Below are positions 1-6,467 of a stretch of DNA of 8,118 nucleotides, piece after piece; the first letter of the stretch is position 1, and the number at the start of each line of letters is the position of its first letter. This DNA is from SYAC01 sp046048055. GTDB lineage: Bacteria; Planctomycetota; Phycisphaerae; Phycisphaerales; SM1A02. A program made the position numbers and the translations under genes. The notes under the pieces are model-generated. The model saw only the letters and a list, made by a program, of their open reading frames with translations, ran no database searches and was not told the DNA's origin. Location of the stretch: the NCBI GenBank assembly GCA_046048055.1, contig JBJOGW010000033.1, positions 1 to 8,118 on the forward strand, given 5' to 3'.

Positions 1-2
1 CG

Positions 3-632
3 GTGGCGGTGAACGCCGCCGGCCAGACGTTGCCCGGCCTGCTCACGCTTCCCGAGGGGGCCTCGGCCATGGTGGTGTTCGCCCATGGCAGCGGCAGCAG
101 TCGCTTCAGTCCAAGGAACCGCTGGGTGGCCGAGTCCCTGCAACGGGCCGGGCTGGGCACGCTGCTGTTCGATCTGCTCACCGATTCGGAAGCCCTGGAC
201 CGCGGCAACGCCTTCGACATCACGCTGCTGGCGGACCGGCTTGCGGGCGCCTGCCGCTGGTGCAGGGCCAGGACAAACGGCATGCGGCTGCCCATGGGCC
301 TCTTCGGGGCGAGCACGGGCGCGGCCGCCGCCTTGGTCACGGCAGCGCGTGAGCCGCGCATCCATGCCGTGGTCAGCCGCGGCGGAAGGCCCGACCTGGC
401 CAGTTTCTGGCTTGACCGCGTGGGCGCGCCCACGCTGCTGATCGTGGGCGGCGACGATCGTGACGTGCTGGCCCTGAACCAGCAGGCCTTCACCCAGTTG
501 CAGTGCGTGAAGCGACTGGACGTGGTGCCGCACGCGGGCCATCTTTTTGAGGAGCCCGGCACCATGGAGATGGTCTGCGATCTGGCGAAGGAATGGTTCG
601 TCACCCACCTCAACCGTGCGGGGTTGCGATGA
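3..632 (+). CDS. Dienelactone-hydrolase-like alpha/beta hydrolase (possibly 5'-truncated)
   Basis: This is a soluble alpha/beta-hydrolase of about 209 residues. The oxyanion-loop motif HGSGSS is at residues 28-33. The nucleophile elbow G-A-S-T-G is at 102-106, with Ser104 as the probable nucleophile. An acidic stretch GGDDRD at 149-154 should supply the Asp, and PHAGH at 176-180 supplies His180. The order Ser-Asp-His and the short length fit the dienelactone hydrolase group. The substrate is unknown. The GTG at position 3 is the first usable start, but the window begins two bases earlier, so the true start could lie upstream. The stop overlaps the next gene's ATG (ATGA), which suggests translational coupling. 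In other bacteria this hydrolase is found beside, or fused to, the same type of phosphoribosyltransferase, as in mycobacterial Rv0571c-like proteins. That supports a shared but uncharacterised role. Confidence 0.85.
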   Translation: MAVNAAGQTLPGLLTLPEGASAMVVFAHGSGSSRFSPRNRWVAESLQRAGLGTLLFDLLTDSEALDRGNAFDITLLADRLAGACRWCRARTNGMRLPMGLFGASTGAAAALVTAAREPRIHAVVSRGGRPDLASFWLDRVGAPTLLIVGGDDRDVLALNQQAFTQLQCVKRLDVVPHAGHLFEEPGTMEMVCDLAKEWFVTHLNRAGLR

Positions 633-1366
633 CGACAGCCGCCTTCCAGGATCGTGCCGATGCCGGCCGCCAACTGGCCGAGCGACTCCGATCGATGCCG
701 CTCACCGATCCGCTGGTGCTTGCCCTGCCCCGCGGCGGCATCGACGTGGCATGGCCCATCGCCCAGGCGCTGCACGCCGAACTGGACGTGGTGCTGGCCC
801 GGAAGCTCCGGTCACCCAGCCAGCCGGAACTGGCATTGGGAGCCATCCGCGAGGATGGCGAGGTGCAGCTGGAGCCTCATGCCAGGCACCCCACGGAGGT
901 GCTCAAGGCTCACATCGAGGCCGAGAAGAAGGTGCAGCGCGCGGAGATCGATCGAGCCAAGGCGCTGTATCGCACGGTCCGTCCTCAGGCCACCATGACC
1001 GGTCGCAGCGTGGTCGTGGTCGACGACGGCATCGCCACGGGATCGACCATGATCGCCGCCATGGAGTGCGTGCGTGCCCAGAATCCCTGCGAGATCGTGA
1101 TGGCGACGCCGGTGGCTCCACGGGACCGCATGCCCGAGTTGCGACGACACTGCGACCGCGCCGTGGTGCTGGTGGAGGCATCGGACTTCGCCACCGTCGG
1201 CTCGTTCTTCGGCTCGTTCGCCCAGGTCTCCGATGACCACGTGGTGGAGGTGCTGCGCGAGCATGGCCACCAGCCGGGGGAGACGGGCGTGGACCGGGCC
1301 AGGCTGCGTGCCGCGGGCAGCGGCGCGCCGGCTCGGCTCCGAAGCCCGGATGGCCGCGGTCGCTGA
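629..1366 (+). CDS. Type I phosphoribosyltransferase-domain protein
   Basis: This 245-residue protein has a type I phosphoribosyltransferase fold. The PRPP-binding signature VDDGIATGST is at residues 131-140. Upstream are ALPRGG (32-37) and a conserved block running from RKL (58-60) through PELALGAI (66-73). A late F-A-T-V-G-S-F-F segment (187-194) is followed by SDDHV. These blocks mark the unassigned phosphoribosyltransferase subfamily that accompanies dienelactone hydrolases, not a classical purine or pyrimidine salvage enzyme. The acceptor base is therefore unknown. The ATG at 629 was chosen because it gives the ATGA overlap with the hydrolase and places the family's N-terminal F-x-D-R-x-x-A-G motif at residue 6. 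An upstream in-frame start at 593 would add 12 atypical residues. Residues after about 212 form a Gly/Arg/Ala-rich tail with no recognisable domain. The stop codon directly abuts the stop of the convergent gene. Confidence 0.88.
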   Translation: MTTAAFQDRADAGRQLAERLRSMPLTDPLVLALPRGGIDVAWPIAQALHAELDVVLARKLRSPSQPELALGAIREDGEVQLEPHARHPTEVLKAHIEAEKKVQRAEIDRAKALYRTVRPQATMTGRSVVVVDDGIATGSTMIAAMECVRAQNPCEIVMATPVAPRDRMPELRRHCDRAVVLVEASDFATVGSFFGSFAQVSDDHVVEVLREHGHQPGETGVDRARLRAAGSGAPARLRSPDGRGR

Positions 1367-2488
1367 TCACGCCCAGGGCATGCGAACGGATCGCCACGTT
1401 CCGGTGCTGGCCGCGGGGCACGCTCCCGATGCGAACCAGACCCGGTGCCGTGAAGGCATGGCCACGGCGGCGTAGATGGTGCGCAAGGCCTCGCTCCCCC
1501 GCCCTGGCCGCATCTCCACGCCCTCCTGAGCGAGAAGCGAGATCAGGCCAGCCGGGTTGTCCCCGTGCGTGCTGTCCTGAAGTGTCGCGTGGAGGCGGCA
1601 CCAGCGGCTGATGGTTCCGTTGCCCGCCGCGCTTCGACCGCGTTGCGCCGCTTCCTCGGGCGCAGGATGTCTGGCGTGCGCGTGATTCGTGGCCACCAGG
1701 GTGGCGCGTCCCGCCACGCACCATGGCTTCACCACGCGGTAACCGCCTCGCGAACACTCGAAGATCACGGACTCGCCCCGGCGGCCATCCACGGCAAAGA
1801 GCAGCACGCCACGATCACGGCCGGTGGCACCGATGAACCGCTCCAGCTCGTCCAGACTGCTGCAGGTCTCCAGAGCCTCGCGCATCCAGAACAGCCACGA
1901 GATGCACGAGACGCCCGCCCGCGGCTCATCGGCCGCCTGGAGCGTGTGCATGTGCAGCCAGAGACCCTCGGCATTCATGCCGGTGTCGGCGTCGATGTCG
2001 CCCATCAGGCCCATGGCCACGCAGGGAATGCGGTGTGGCACGGCATGGAACACGGCCGCCGTGCCCCGCTGCAGCGTGGCCTGGTACCAGTCGCAGTTTC
2101 GCGCGACCCACGGTTCGGGATCATGCACCACCACGCCAGAGCACATCGGACCATCGGCCGAGACCAGGGACCGCTCGCCGGCCAACGGGGTGTCCGCGGC
2201 GACCGCGATGTCCGCGTAGAGGAACTGCTGCACCGATGCCATCGGCACCGCAGCACCGTGAGCCATCGCGTGCATCTGACGCTGAAAGTGCACGGGGAGA
2301 CGTGCCGCCCACGCCGCCGCATGCATGGCCAGGTGGTGCGGATCGGTCCGCTTGAGGGTCATCATGTCCCGCAGATAGCGGTCCAGCCGCTCGCCACGGA
2401 GCAGGTCGCTGCAGGCGCGTCCGTAGGCAAAGCCCGCTTCCTCGAGCGATCCAGGCAGGTGAATCTCGTGATACGCGGTGTCCAGCAC
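1367..2488 (-). CDS. C45 / acyl-CoA:6-APA acyltransferase-like Ntn-hydrolase
   Basis: This 373-residue protein resembles the C45 peptidase family of N-terminal-nucleophile hydrolases, named after fungal acyl-CoA:6-aminopenicillanic acid acyltransferase. Supporting motifs are a Cys-Ser-Gly at 116-118, where Cys116 would be the nucleophile exposed by self-cleavage after Met115; an A-R-N-C-D-W motif at 129-134; ATNHA at 266-270; and a C-terminal segment from RTIYAAVAMPS (336-346) to WFASG (351-355). Family members cleave or exchange acyl groups on amides, and most bacterial members have no known substrate. There is no signal peptide, so a cytoplasmic protein is expected. The start is GTG. It is the only usable start after the upstream gene's in-frame stop and has no clear Shine-Dalgarno site at normal spacing. 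It lies 39 bp downstream of the deoxyhypusine-synthase-like gene, so coupled translation is plausible. A long open frame on the other strand here is a GC-rich shadow. Confidence 0.82.
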   Translation of the reverse strand: MLDTAYHEIHLPGSLEEAGFAYGRACSDLLRGERLDRYLRDMMTLKRTDPHHLAMHAAAWAARLPVHFQRQMHAMAHGAAVPMASVQQFLYADIAVAADTPLAGERSLVSADGPMCSGVVVHDPEPWVARNCDWYQATLQRGTAAVFHAVPHRIPCVAMGLMGDIDADTGMNAEGLWLHMHTLQAADEPRAGVSCISWLFWMREALETCSSLDELERFIGATGRDRGVLLFAVDGRRGESVIFECSRGGYRVVKPWCVAGRATLVATNHAHARHPAPEEAAQRGRSAAGNGTISRWCRLHATLQDSTHGDNPAGLISLLAQEGVEMRPGRGSEALRTIYAAVAMPSRHRVWFASGACPAASTGTWRSVRMPWA

Positions 2489-2527
2489 GCGGCGGAGATC
2501 GTAGGTCGGCTTCCCACCGCCGACCGC

Positions 2528-3577
2528 TCAGCGCGTGCGGGCCAGCGACTTCCGGCTCTCCGCACGGCTGGCCCGAATGATCCGCTCGGCGGCAGCGGGA
2601 TTGGCCCTGGCCTCCAGCAGCGCCCGCAGCATGAGCGGCATCACGATGGTCGCATCGCTCTCGATCACGAACATGGGCGTGCGCTCCGTCAGCTTGTCCC
2701 AGGTGATCTTCTCGTTGGGCGTGGCACCCGAGTAGCTGCCGTAGCTGGTGGTGCTGTCGCTGATCTGGCAGAAGTACGCCCACGGCTTCACCCTGGCCTG
2801 CAGGTCGTACTTGATGCTCGGCACCACGCAGATGGGGAAGTCGCCGGCGATGCCGCCGCCGATCTGGAAGAAGCCGATGCCGCGGCCCGTCGAGAGCCGC
2901 CGGTAGTCGTCGTAGAACTGCGCCATGTACTCGATGCCACTCTTCACGATGCCGGCATCGCAGTCGCCGAACTTCACGTGCGAGGCGAAGATGTTGCCGA
3001 AGGTGCTGTCCTCGTGGCCGGGCACCACCATGGGCAGCCTTGCCTTGGCGGCCTCGAGCAGCCAGCACGCGCCCGGATCGCTCTCGAACTTCGACTTCGG
3101 CAGCCGGCCCACCAGCTCGTAGAAGTACTCGTGCCAGAAGCGACGCTCGCCCTCGCGGCTCGCCTTCTTCCACATCGGCACCAGCACCTTCTCCACGGCT
3201 CGAAAGGCGTCATCCTCGGGAATGCTGGTGTCGGTCACGCGCCGCATGCGCTGCTTCAGGATGCGCGTGTCGTCCTTCTTGGTGAAGTAGCGGTACTCGG
3301 GGAAATCCTTGTAGCTGTCGTGGGCCACCAGGCGAAAGAGCGACTCCTCCAGGTTGGCGCCGGTCACGCTCATGCCGTGGATCAGCCCCTGGCGGATGGC
3401 CGGGGCCAGCGTGATGCCCAGCTGGGCGCTGCTCATGGCCCCCGCCATGGCCAGGTACATGCGGCCGCCCGCCTGCAGGTGATCCCACCACGCGAAGAGC
3501 GCGTCGCGCGTGGCGCGTGCGTTGAAGTTTCGATAGTTGCCGGCGATGAACTCGAGGATGGGCAGCGAAGCTGGCAT
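2528..3577 (-). CDS. Deoxyhypusine synthase-family protein (possible homospermidine synthase)
   Basis: This 349-residue protein belongs to the deoxyhypusine synthase fold family, which moves the aminobutyl group of spermidine in an NAD-dependent reaction. Visible landmarks are the nucleotide-site motif AGAMSS (45-50), GANLEE (73-78), PGHEDS with TFGN (186-195), a Gly-rich IGGGI (239-243) and the S-G-A-T-P-N-E-K-I-T-W-D-K-L block (283-296). Lys295 aligns with the lysine that forms the enzyme-substrate imine in eukaryotic enzymes. Eukaryotes and archaea modify eIF5A/aIF5A. Bacteria usually lack that substrate, and several bacterial relatives make homospermidine instead, so a polyamine role is my preferred inference. 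Modification of a bacterial protein such as EF-P cannot be excluded from sequence. The length is typical and the active-site lysine is intact. The ATG lacks a Shine-Dalgarno site and lies nine bases after a possible -10 box. The C45 hydrolase gene follows 39 bp downstream. Confidence 0.88.
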   Translation of the reverse strand: MPASLPILEFIAGNYRNFNARATRDALFAWWDHLQAGGRMYLAMAGAMSSAQLGITLAPAIRQGLIHGMSVTGANLEESLFRLVAHDSYKDFPEYRYFTKKDDTRILKQRMRRVTDTSIPEDDAFRAVEKVLVPMWKKASREGERRFWHEYFYELVGRLPKSKFESDPGACWLLEAAKARLPMVVPGHEDSTFGNIFASHVKFGDCDAGIVKSGIEYMAQFYDDYRRLSTGRGIGFFQIGGGIAGDFPICVVPSIKYDLQARVKPWAYFCQISDSTTSYGSYSGATPNEKITWDKLTERTPMFVIESDATIVMPLMLRALLEARANPAAAERIIRASRAESRKSLARTR

Positions 3578-3586
3578 GGGGGCGAG

Positions 3587-3616
3587 ACTCTACCGCGTGC
3601 GGGCGTCGGGTGTCCC
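3587..3616 (-). promoter_or_regulatory. Weak candidate promoter upstream of the deoxyhypusine-synthase-like gene
   Basis: On the minus strand GGGACA (3611-3616) and TAGAGT (3587-3592) are 18 bases apart, each matching four of six sigma-70 consensus positions. The -10 box ends nine bases before the ATG, so a transcript from it would have almost no leader. A second weak pair, TTGACG (3676-3681) and GATCTT (3653-3658) with a 17-base spacer, lies further upstream in the same 164-bp gap. The rest of the gap (3578-3741) is GC-rich, with no T-tract terminator and no credible small gene. Either pair could be chance. Confidence 0.25.
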
Positions 3617-3741
3617 GCGGGCGCGGGTCCGTCCTCCGTCTCGGACGCCCCCAAGATCGACACCGTGCCGATCCACGTCAAGCCCCACCAGCAGGCCCGC
3701 GGCGCATCCTCGGGGGCCCCGGCCCGGGAGCGGAAGGCAGC

Positions 3742-5241
3742 TCACTGGCCGAGTTCCTGATGCCTGGCGGTACCTGAACCGCGAGCGGCCCGCTCCGCCG
3801 CGCGCTGCAGGCCCCGCAGCATGCCGGCAAACACGATGCCGTGCAGGGGAAGCACCGCGTACCAGTAGAGGATGCCGAGCAGCCCCCGCGGCTTGAAGCG
3901 TGCGGTCAGTCCAAGCGTGCATCCCGACGCGGCGGGCTCCACGGTGACCGTGAGTGTGGCCACGCCCGGAAGCCGCATCTCGGCCCGCAGTTCGAAGCTG
4001 CGACCCGGTTGCACATCGATCACGCGCCAGAAGTCCAGCGCATCGCCCACTTCCAGATGCTGCCGGTCGCGGCGCCCGCGTCGCAGGCCCGGCCCACCCG
4101 CCAGCTTGTCGAGCAGCCCCCGAAGCTTCCACAGCCAGTTGCCGCCGTACCAGCCGGTGTCGCCGCCGATGGCCGAGGCCGTCGCGAAGACCGTGCCCGT
4201 ATCGGCCAGCACGGGCCTCTCGCGGTGATCCGTGAAGGTGGTGCCACCGGCCCAGTCGGGGTCGCCGGGAATCACGCCCGCATCGCTCCAGGCCGTCTCC
4301 ACCTCGTCCTCGGCGCGGCGGCCCAGCGCCGCATCGATGGCCTCACGCATGGTGAGCAGGTGCTGCGGCATCAGCCGCACCGCGTCGTCGTTTCGGCAGA
4401 CGGTGCGGTTGCGCAGCCCCTCGGCCAGCGGCCGGGCAATCGTGTGCGGTACCGGCGTGACCAGATGGATCCAGAGCGAGCTCAGGCGCGGCGTGAGCAC
4501 AGGCACGGGCAGCACCAGCCGCCGCGGAAGCCCGCGGGCATCGGCCATGATGCGCATCAGCTCCAGGTACGACAGCACCTCCGGCCCACCGATGTCGAGG
4601 GTGCGGCCGACGGTCTCCGGCACGTCGAGACATGTCACAAGGTCATGAAGCACGTTCCGCACGGCGATCGGCTGCGAAAGCGTGCTCACCCACCGCGGCG
4701 TGATCATGACGGGAAGATGCTCGACCAGGTACCGCAGGATCTCGAAACTCGCGGAGCCCGAGCCGATGATCATGGCCGCTCGGAACACCGTCACCGGCAC
4801 CCCGGACGATTGCAGCGCTCCCTCCACCTCGCGGCGCGAGGTCAGATGCTTGCTGAGGCTTGGTCCCATCTCCCCGAGGCCGCCGAGATAGATGATGCGC
4901 CCGACGCCTGCCTGCTGCGCGGCCCGCGCGAAACTGCGCGCCAGGTCAAGATCGGCCTGCTGGTACGCCGACCCATGCACGATCATCGAGTGCACCAGGT
5001 AGTAGGCGGCCTCGGCGCCGCGCATCACCTCGGCCACCGCCGCCGCATCGCCAAGGTCGACCTTGTGCACGGAGACGGCCGGATGCCTGCGCCAGTCGCG
5101 GGCATCCAGCTTGCGCGGCTCGCGGACCAGGCATCGAACACGGAATCCGGCGTCCAGCAGCCGTGGCACCAGCCGCCCTCCGATGTAGCCGGTGGCGCCG
5201 GTCACGATCACGGTTCGATGGTCCGGCGGCGGGGTGGTCAT
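3742..5241 (-). CDS. SDR-family NAD(P)-dependent oxidoreductase with C-terminal DUF2867 domain
   Basis: This 499-residue protein has two domains. Residues 10 to about 330 form an atypical short-chain-dehydrogenase/epimerase-like Rossmann domain. It has the dinucleotide motif TGATGYIG at 14-21 and the subfamily signatures YYLVHSM (80-86), IIYLGGLG (116-123), RAAMIIGSGSASFE (154-167) and SQPIAVRNV (189-197). From about residue 360, WYGGNW begins a DUF2867 domain, followed by LDFWRV, the AEMRLPG stretch and a hydrophobic end (LYWYAVLPLHGIVFAGML) that may associate with the membrane. The substrate is unknown; members are annotated as NAD(P)-binding or NmrA-like proteins. The ATG at 5241 was chosen because the dinucleotide motif follows at the usual distance. 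In-frame ATGs at 5280 and 5298 would add 13 or 19 residues, and neither has a good ribosome site. The gene diverges from the GntR regulator across 111 bp, so that regulator might also affect it. Confidence 0.87.
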   Translation of the reverse strand: MTTPPPDHRTVIVTGATGYIGGRLVPRLLDAGFRVRCLVREPRKLDARDWRRHPAVSVHKVDLGDAAAVAEVMRGAEAAYYLVHSMIVHGSAYQQADLDLARSFARAAQQAGVGRIIYLGGLGEMGPSLSKHLTSRREVEGALQSSGVPVTVFRAAMIIGSGSASFEILRYLVEHLPVMITPRWVSTLSQPIAVRNVLHDLVTCLDVPETVGRTLDIGGPEVLSYLELMRIMADARGLPRRLVLPVPVLTPRLSSLWIHLVTPVPHTIARPLAEGLRNRTVCRNDDAVRLMPQHLLTMREAIDAALGRRAEDEVETAWSDAGVIPGDPDWAGGTTFTDHRERPVLADTGTVFATASAIGGDTGWYGGNWLWKLRGLLDKLAGGPGLRRGRRDRQHLEVGDALDFWRVIDVQPGRSFELRAEMRLPGVATLTVTVEPAASGCTLGLTARFKPRGLLGILYWYAVLPLHGIVFAGMLRGLQRAAERAARGSGTARHQELGQ

Positions 5242-5318
5242 GCAGCGGGGTTCGCCGGCGGGCGTCGCGGGATGCAGCATCGGAATGCACCCGCGCATCT
5301 GACCTGCCGAAGGTATTC

Positions 5319-5343
5319 TTGCAATTGTCGCAACGTATGATAC
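5319..5343 (+). promoter_or_regulatory. Candidate promoter and operator of the GntR/membrane-protein unit
   Basis: The 111-bp divergent gap has an unusually AT-rich core here. TATGAT (5336-5341) matches five of six positions of a -10 box. It lies inside a perfect small palindrome, GTAT-G-ATAC (5335-5343). Just upstream is a second inverted repeat, TTGC (5319-5322) N7 GCAA (5330-5333). A good -35 box at 17 bases is not visible. YtrA-type GntR proteins usually repress their own promoter, so one or both palindromes may be the operator. That is inference. The same site could also influence the SDR gene on the opposite strand. Confidence 0.45.
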
Positions 5344-5352
5344 TTTTGCCAT

Positions 5353-5742
5353 GTGCTCTCGATCTCGCTCGCCAGCCCGGTGCCGATTCACGATCAGCTG
5401 GTGGCCGGCCTCCGCGGCCTGATCGCCGCGGGAACGCTGGCGAAGGGCGATGAACTGCCACCCGTTCGGCAACTGGCCGCCGACCTTGGCATCAACCTGA
5501 ACACGGTCGCCCGGGCCTATCGCGAGCTCACGAATGATGGCCTGCTTGCCTCGACGCGCGGCCGAGGCACGGTGGTGATCGCCACGGTCGAGCGACCGTC
5601 GGGACCGAAGACCGACGAGCGCAAGCGCATCGAGGCGGGCATTGCGGCGGCATTGACCGACGCCAAGATCGCGGGTCTGGCTCGCGAGACCGTCGAGGCG
5701 ATCGTGAACCGGCAGCTCGCCCGCCTCTGGGCCGAGGCGTAG
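5353..5742 (+). CDS. GntR-family transcriptional regulator, YtrA type
   Basis: This 129-residue regulator consists of a GntR winged helix-turn-helix (residues 10 to about 78) and a short helical C-terminal tail. The signature runs from PVPIHDQL (9-16) through LPPVRQLAADLGI (35-47) to NTVARAYREL (50-59) and the wing S-T-R-G-R-G-T (67-73). The tail (about 85-129) is too short to bind a metabolite in the manner of FadR or HutC, and this small size defines the YtrA subgroup. Such proteins are usually autorepressors of transport or membrane-stress operons. The start is GTG, since an in-frame stop at 5338-5340 excludes anything earlier and the family's N-terminus fits here. No Shine-Dalgarno site precedes it. 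An out-of-frame ATG two bases upstream (5351) opens only a 23-codon frame ending at 5422. The gene is 35 bp upstream of the membrane-protein gene and probably cotranscribed with it. Confidence 0.88.
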   Translation: MLSISLASPVPIHDQLVAGLRGLIAAGTLAKGDELPPVRQLAADLGINLNTVARAYRELTNDGLLASTRGRGTVVIATVERPSGPKTDERKRIEAGIAAALTDAKIAGLARETVEAIVNRQLARLWAEA

Positions 5743-5766
5743 TCCACGCACAGGCAATCAACGAAC

Positions 5767-5773
5767 AAGGGAG
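5767..5773 (+). promoter_or_regulatory. Shine-Dalgarno site of the membrane-protein gene
   Basis: AAGGGAG lies four bases before the ATG at 5778. It is one of the few strong ribosome sites in the window and fixes that start. Confidence 0.65.
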
Positions 5774-5777
5774 TCCC

Positions 5778-6404
5778 ATGTCAGACCGAAATCATCGTCA
5801 TCGGCCGTATCCAGATGCTCAGACGTCGGCCGCGGTTCGCACCGCAATGTTGGTGAACCGAGAGCGCCTGAACCCCGTCACGCGCGGCATGTGGGCGATT
5901 GCCGCGGTCGCCAGCGTCGCCGGCGCCGCAGCCATCGCGGCACGCGGACTGATGCCGTTCCCGATCGAGTCGGCCGGCCCGGGCGACCAGGCGGCAGCCA
6001 CCGCGCAGCGCATCCAGTGGATGGTCTTCCTGGGTGTCTCGTGCATGGCGCCGCTCGGCCTCCTCTGGCTGCCCGTGGTGCTGCGCTCGATGCTGCGCGA
6101 GCCCGAGCCGATGGACGCCGCCGGGTCCGCCGAGCTCGCGGCGCTCTACGCCCGACAGCGGCGTCGCCGCATCCTCGGCATGTTCTGGCTGAACGGCGTC
6201 GCCGCCCCGCTCGTCCTCGGCGGCGTCTTCGCGCTGGCGACGTGGTTCCCCGATGTCGGCGGCTTCTGGGGAATCGTCGGCGGCGTCGGCGGGTCGACCC
6301 TCGGCATCGTCGGAGCGGTCTACGGCTTCATGATGACGGCCGAGCGAGCGAGGATCGCGGAGGTCCGGGCGCGGCTCGATCGGTCGCGCGCCGCGGCAGG
6401 CTGA
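5778..6404 (+). CDS. Four-helix integral membrane protein of unknown function
   Basis: I do not recognise a named family for this 208-residue protein. It has a polar N-terminal stretch (1-37, with several His and Arg), then four hydrophobic segments at about 38-57, 81-104, 132-155 and 162-186. The last is a Gly-rich run (GIVGGVGGSTLGIVG). A charged cytoplasmic-looking loop with a run of five arginine-rich residues (QRRRR, 127-131) precedes the third helix, and an amphipathic Arg/Ala tail ends the protein. No catalytic motif, ATP-binding site or signal peptide is visible. The start is supported by a strong Shine-Dalgarno site. It follows the YtrA-type regulator by 35 bp. YtrA-linked operons generally encode ABC exporters or small membrane proteins, so this is probably the regulator's main target. 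Its function is unknown. Confidence 0.8.
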   Translation: MSDRNHRHRPYPDAQTSAAVRTAMLVNRERLNPVTRGMWAIAAVASVAGAAAIAARGLMPFPIESAGPGDQAAATAQRIQWMVFLGVSCMAPLGLLWLPVVLRSMLREPEPMDAAGSAELAALYARQRRRRILGMFWLNGVAAPLVLGGVFALATWFPDVGGFWGIVGGVGGSTLGIVGAVYGFMMTAERARIAEVRARLDRSRAAAG

Positions 6405-6437
6405 GCTCGCCCCCACCGGCCCGGGCCCCGACGAGGC

Positions 6438-6466
6438 TTGACCTGTACGACGGGAAGTCGTACCTT
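6438..6466 (+). promoter_or_regulatory. Promoter of the blaI-M56 operon
   Basis: TTGACC (6438-6443, five of six -35 positions) and TACCTT (6461-6466, a weaker -10) are exactly 17 bases apart. Transcription would start near 6473, giving a leader of about 44 bases before the BlaI-like ATG at 6517. The first operator fills the spacer and the second covers the expected start site. That arrangement strengthens the call more than the -10 box alone would. Confidence 0.6.
6445..6463 (+). promoter_or_regulatory. BlaI-type operator 1
   Basis: This is a perfect inverted repeat, GTACGAC N5 GTCGTAC, with seven-base arms. BlaI/MecI-family repressors bind dyads of this general form with TAC/GTA outer half-sites. 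It lies between the -35 and -10 boxes, so binding would block RNA polymerase. Assignment to the neighbouring BlaI-like protein is inference from position and shape. Confidence 0.72.
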
Positions 6467-6467
6467 G

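Noticed and set aside
903..1757. A 284-codon open frame on the minus strand
   Set aside because: It overlaps the phosphoribosyltransferase and C45 genes and is Arg/Pro/Gly-rich with no motif: a shadow frame.
3705..3730. GC-rich self-complementary stretch downstream of the SDR stop as a terminator
   Set aside because: Several overlapping pairings are possible but none is clearly best, and no T-run follows on the minus strand.
1565..3760. A 731-codon open frame on the plus strand covering the C45 and deoxyhypusine-synthase-like genes
   Set aside because: Both minus-strand genes show full family motifs. The plus-strand translation is His/Arg/Ala-rich with no recognisable domain, as expected for the complement of GC-rich coding DNA.
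3841..5340. A 499-codon open frame on the plus strand antisense to the SDR gene
   Set aside because: It mirrors the SDR gene and has biased composition with no motifs. The minus-strand protein has clear dinucleotide-binding and DUF2867 signatures.
5242..5757. N-terminal extension of the SDR frame through the GntR gene to 5757
   Set aside because: The extension is the complement of the well-supported GntR gene. The dinucleotide motif TGATGYIG normally begins near the N-terminus, which fits the ATG at 5241.
6418..6427. GGCCCGGGCC palindrome after the membrane-protein gene as a terminator
   Set aside because: It has no loop and no following T-tract. It is a short GC palindrome of the kind expected by chance at this base composition.
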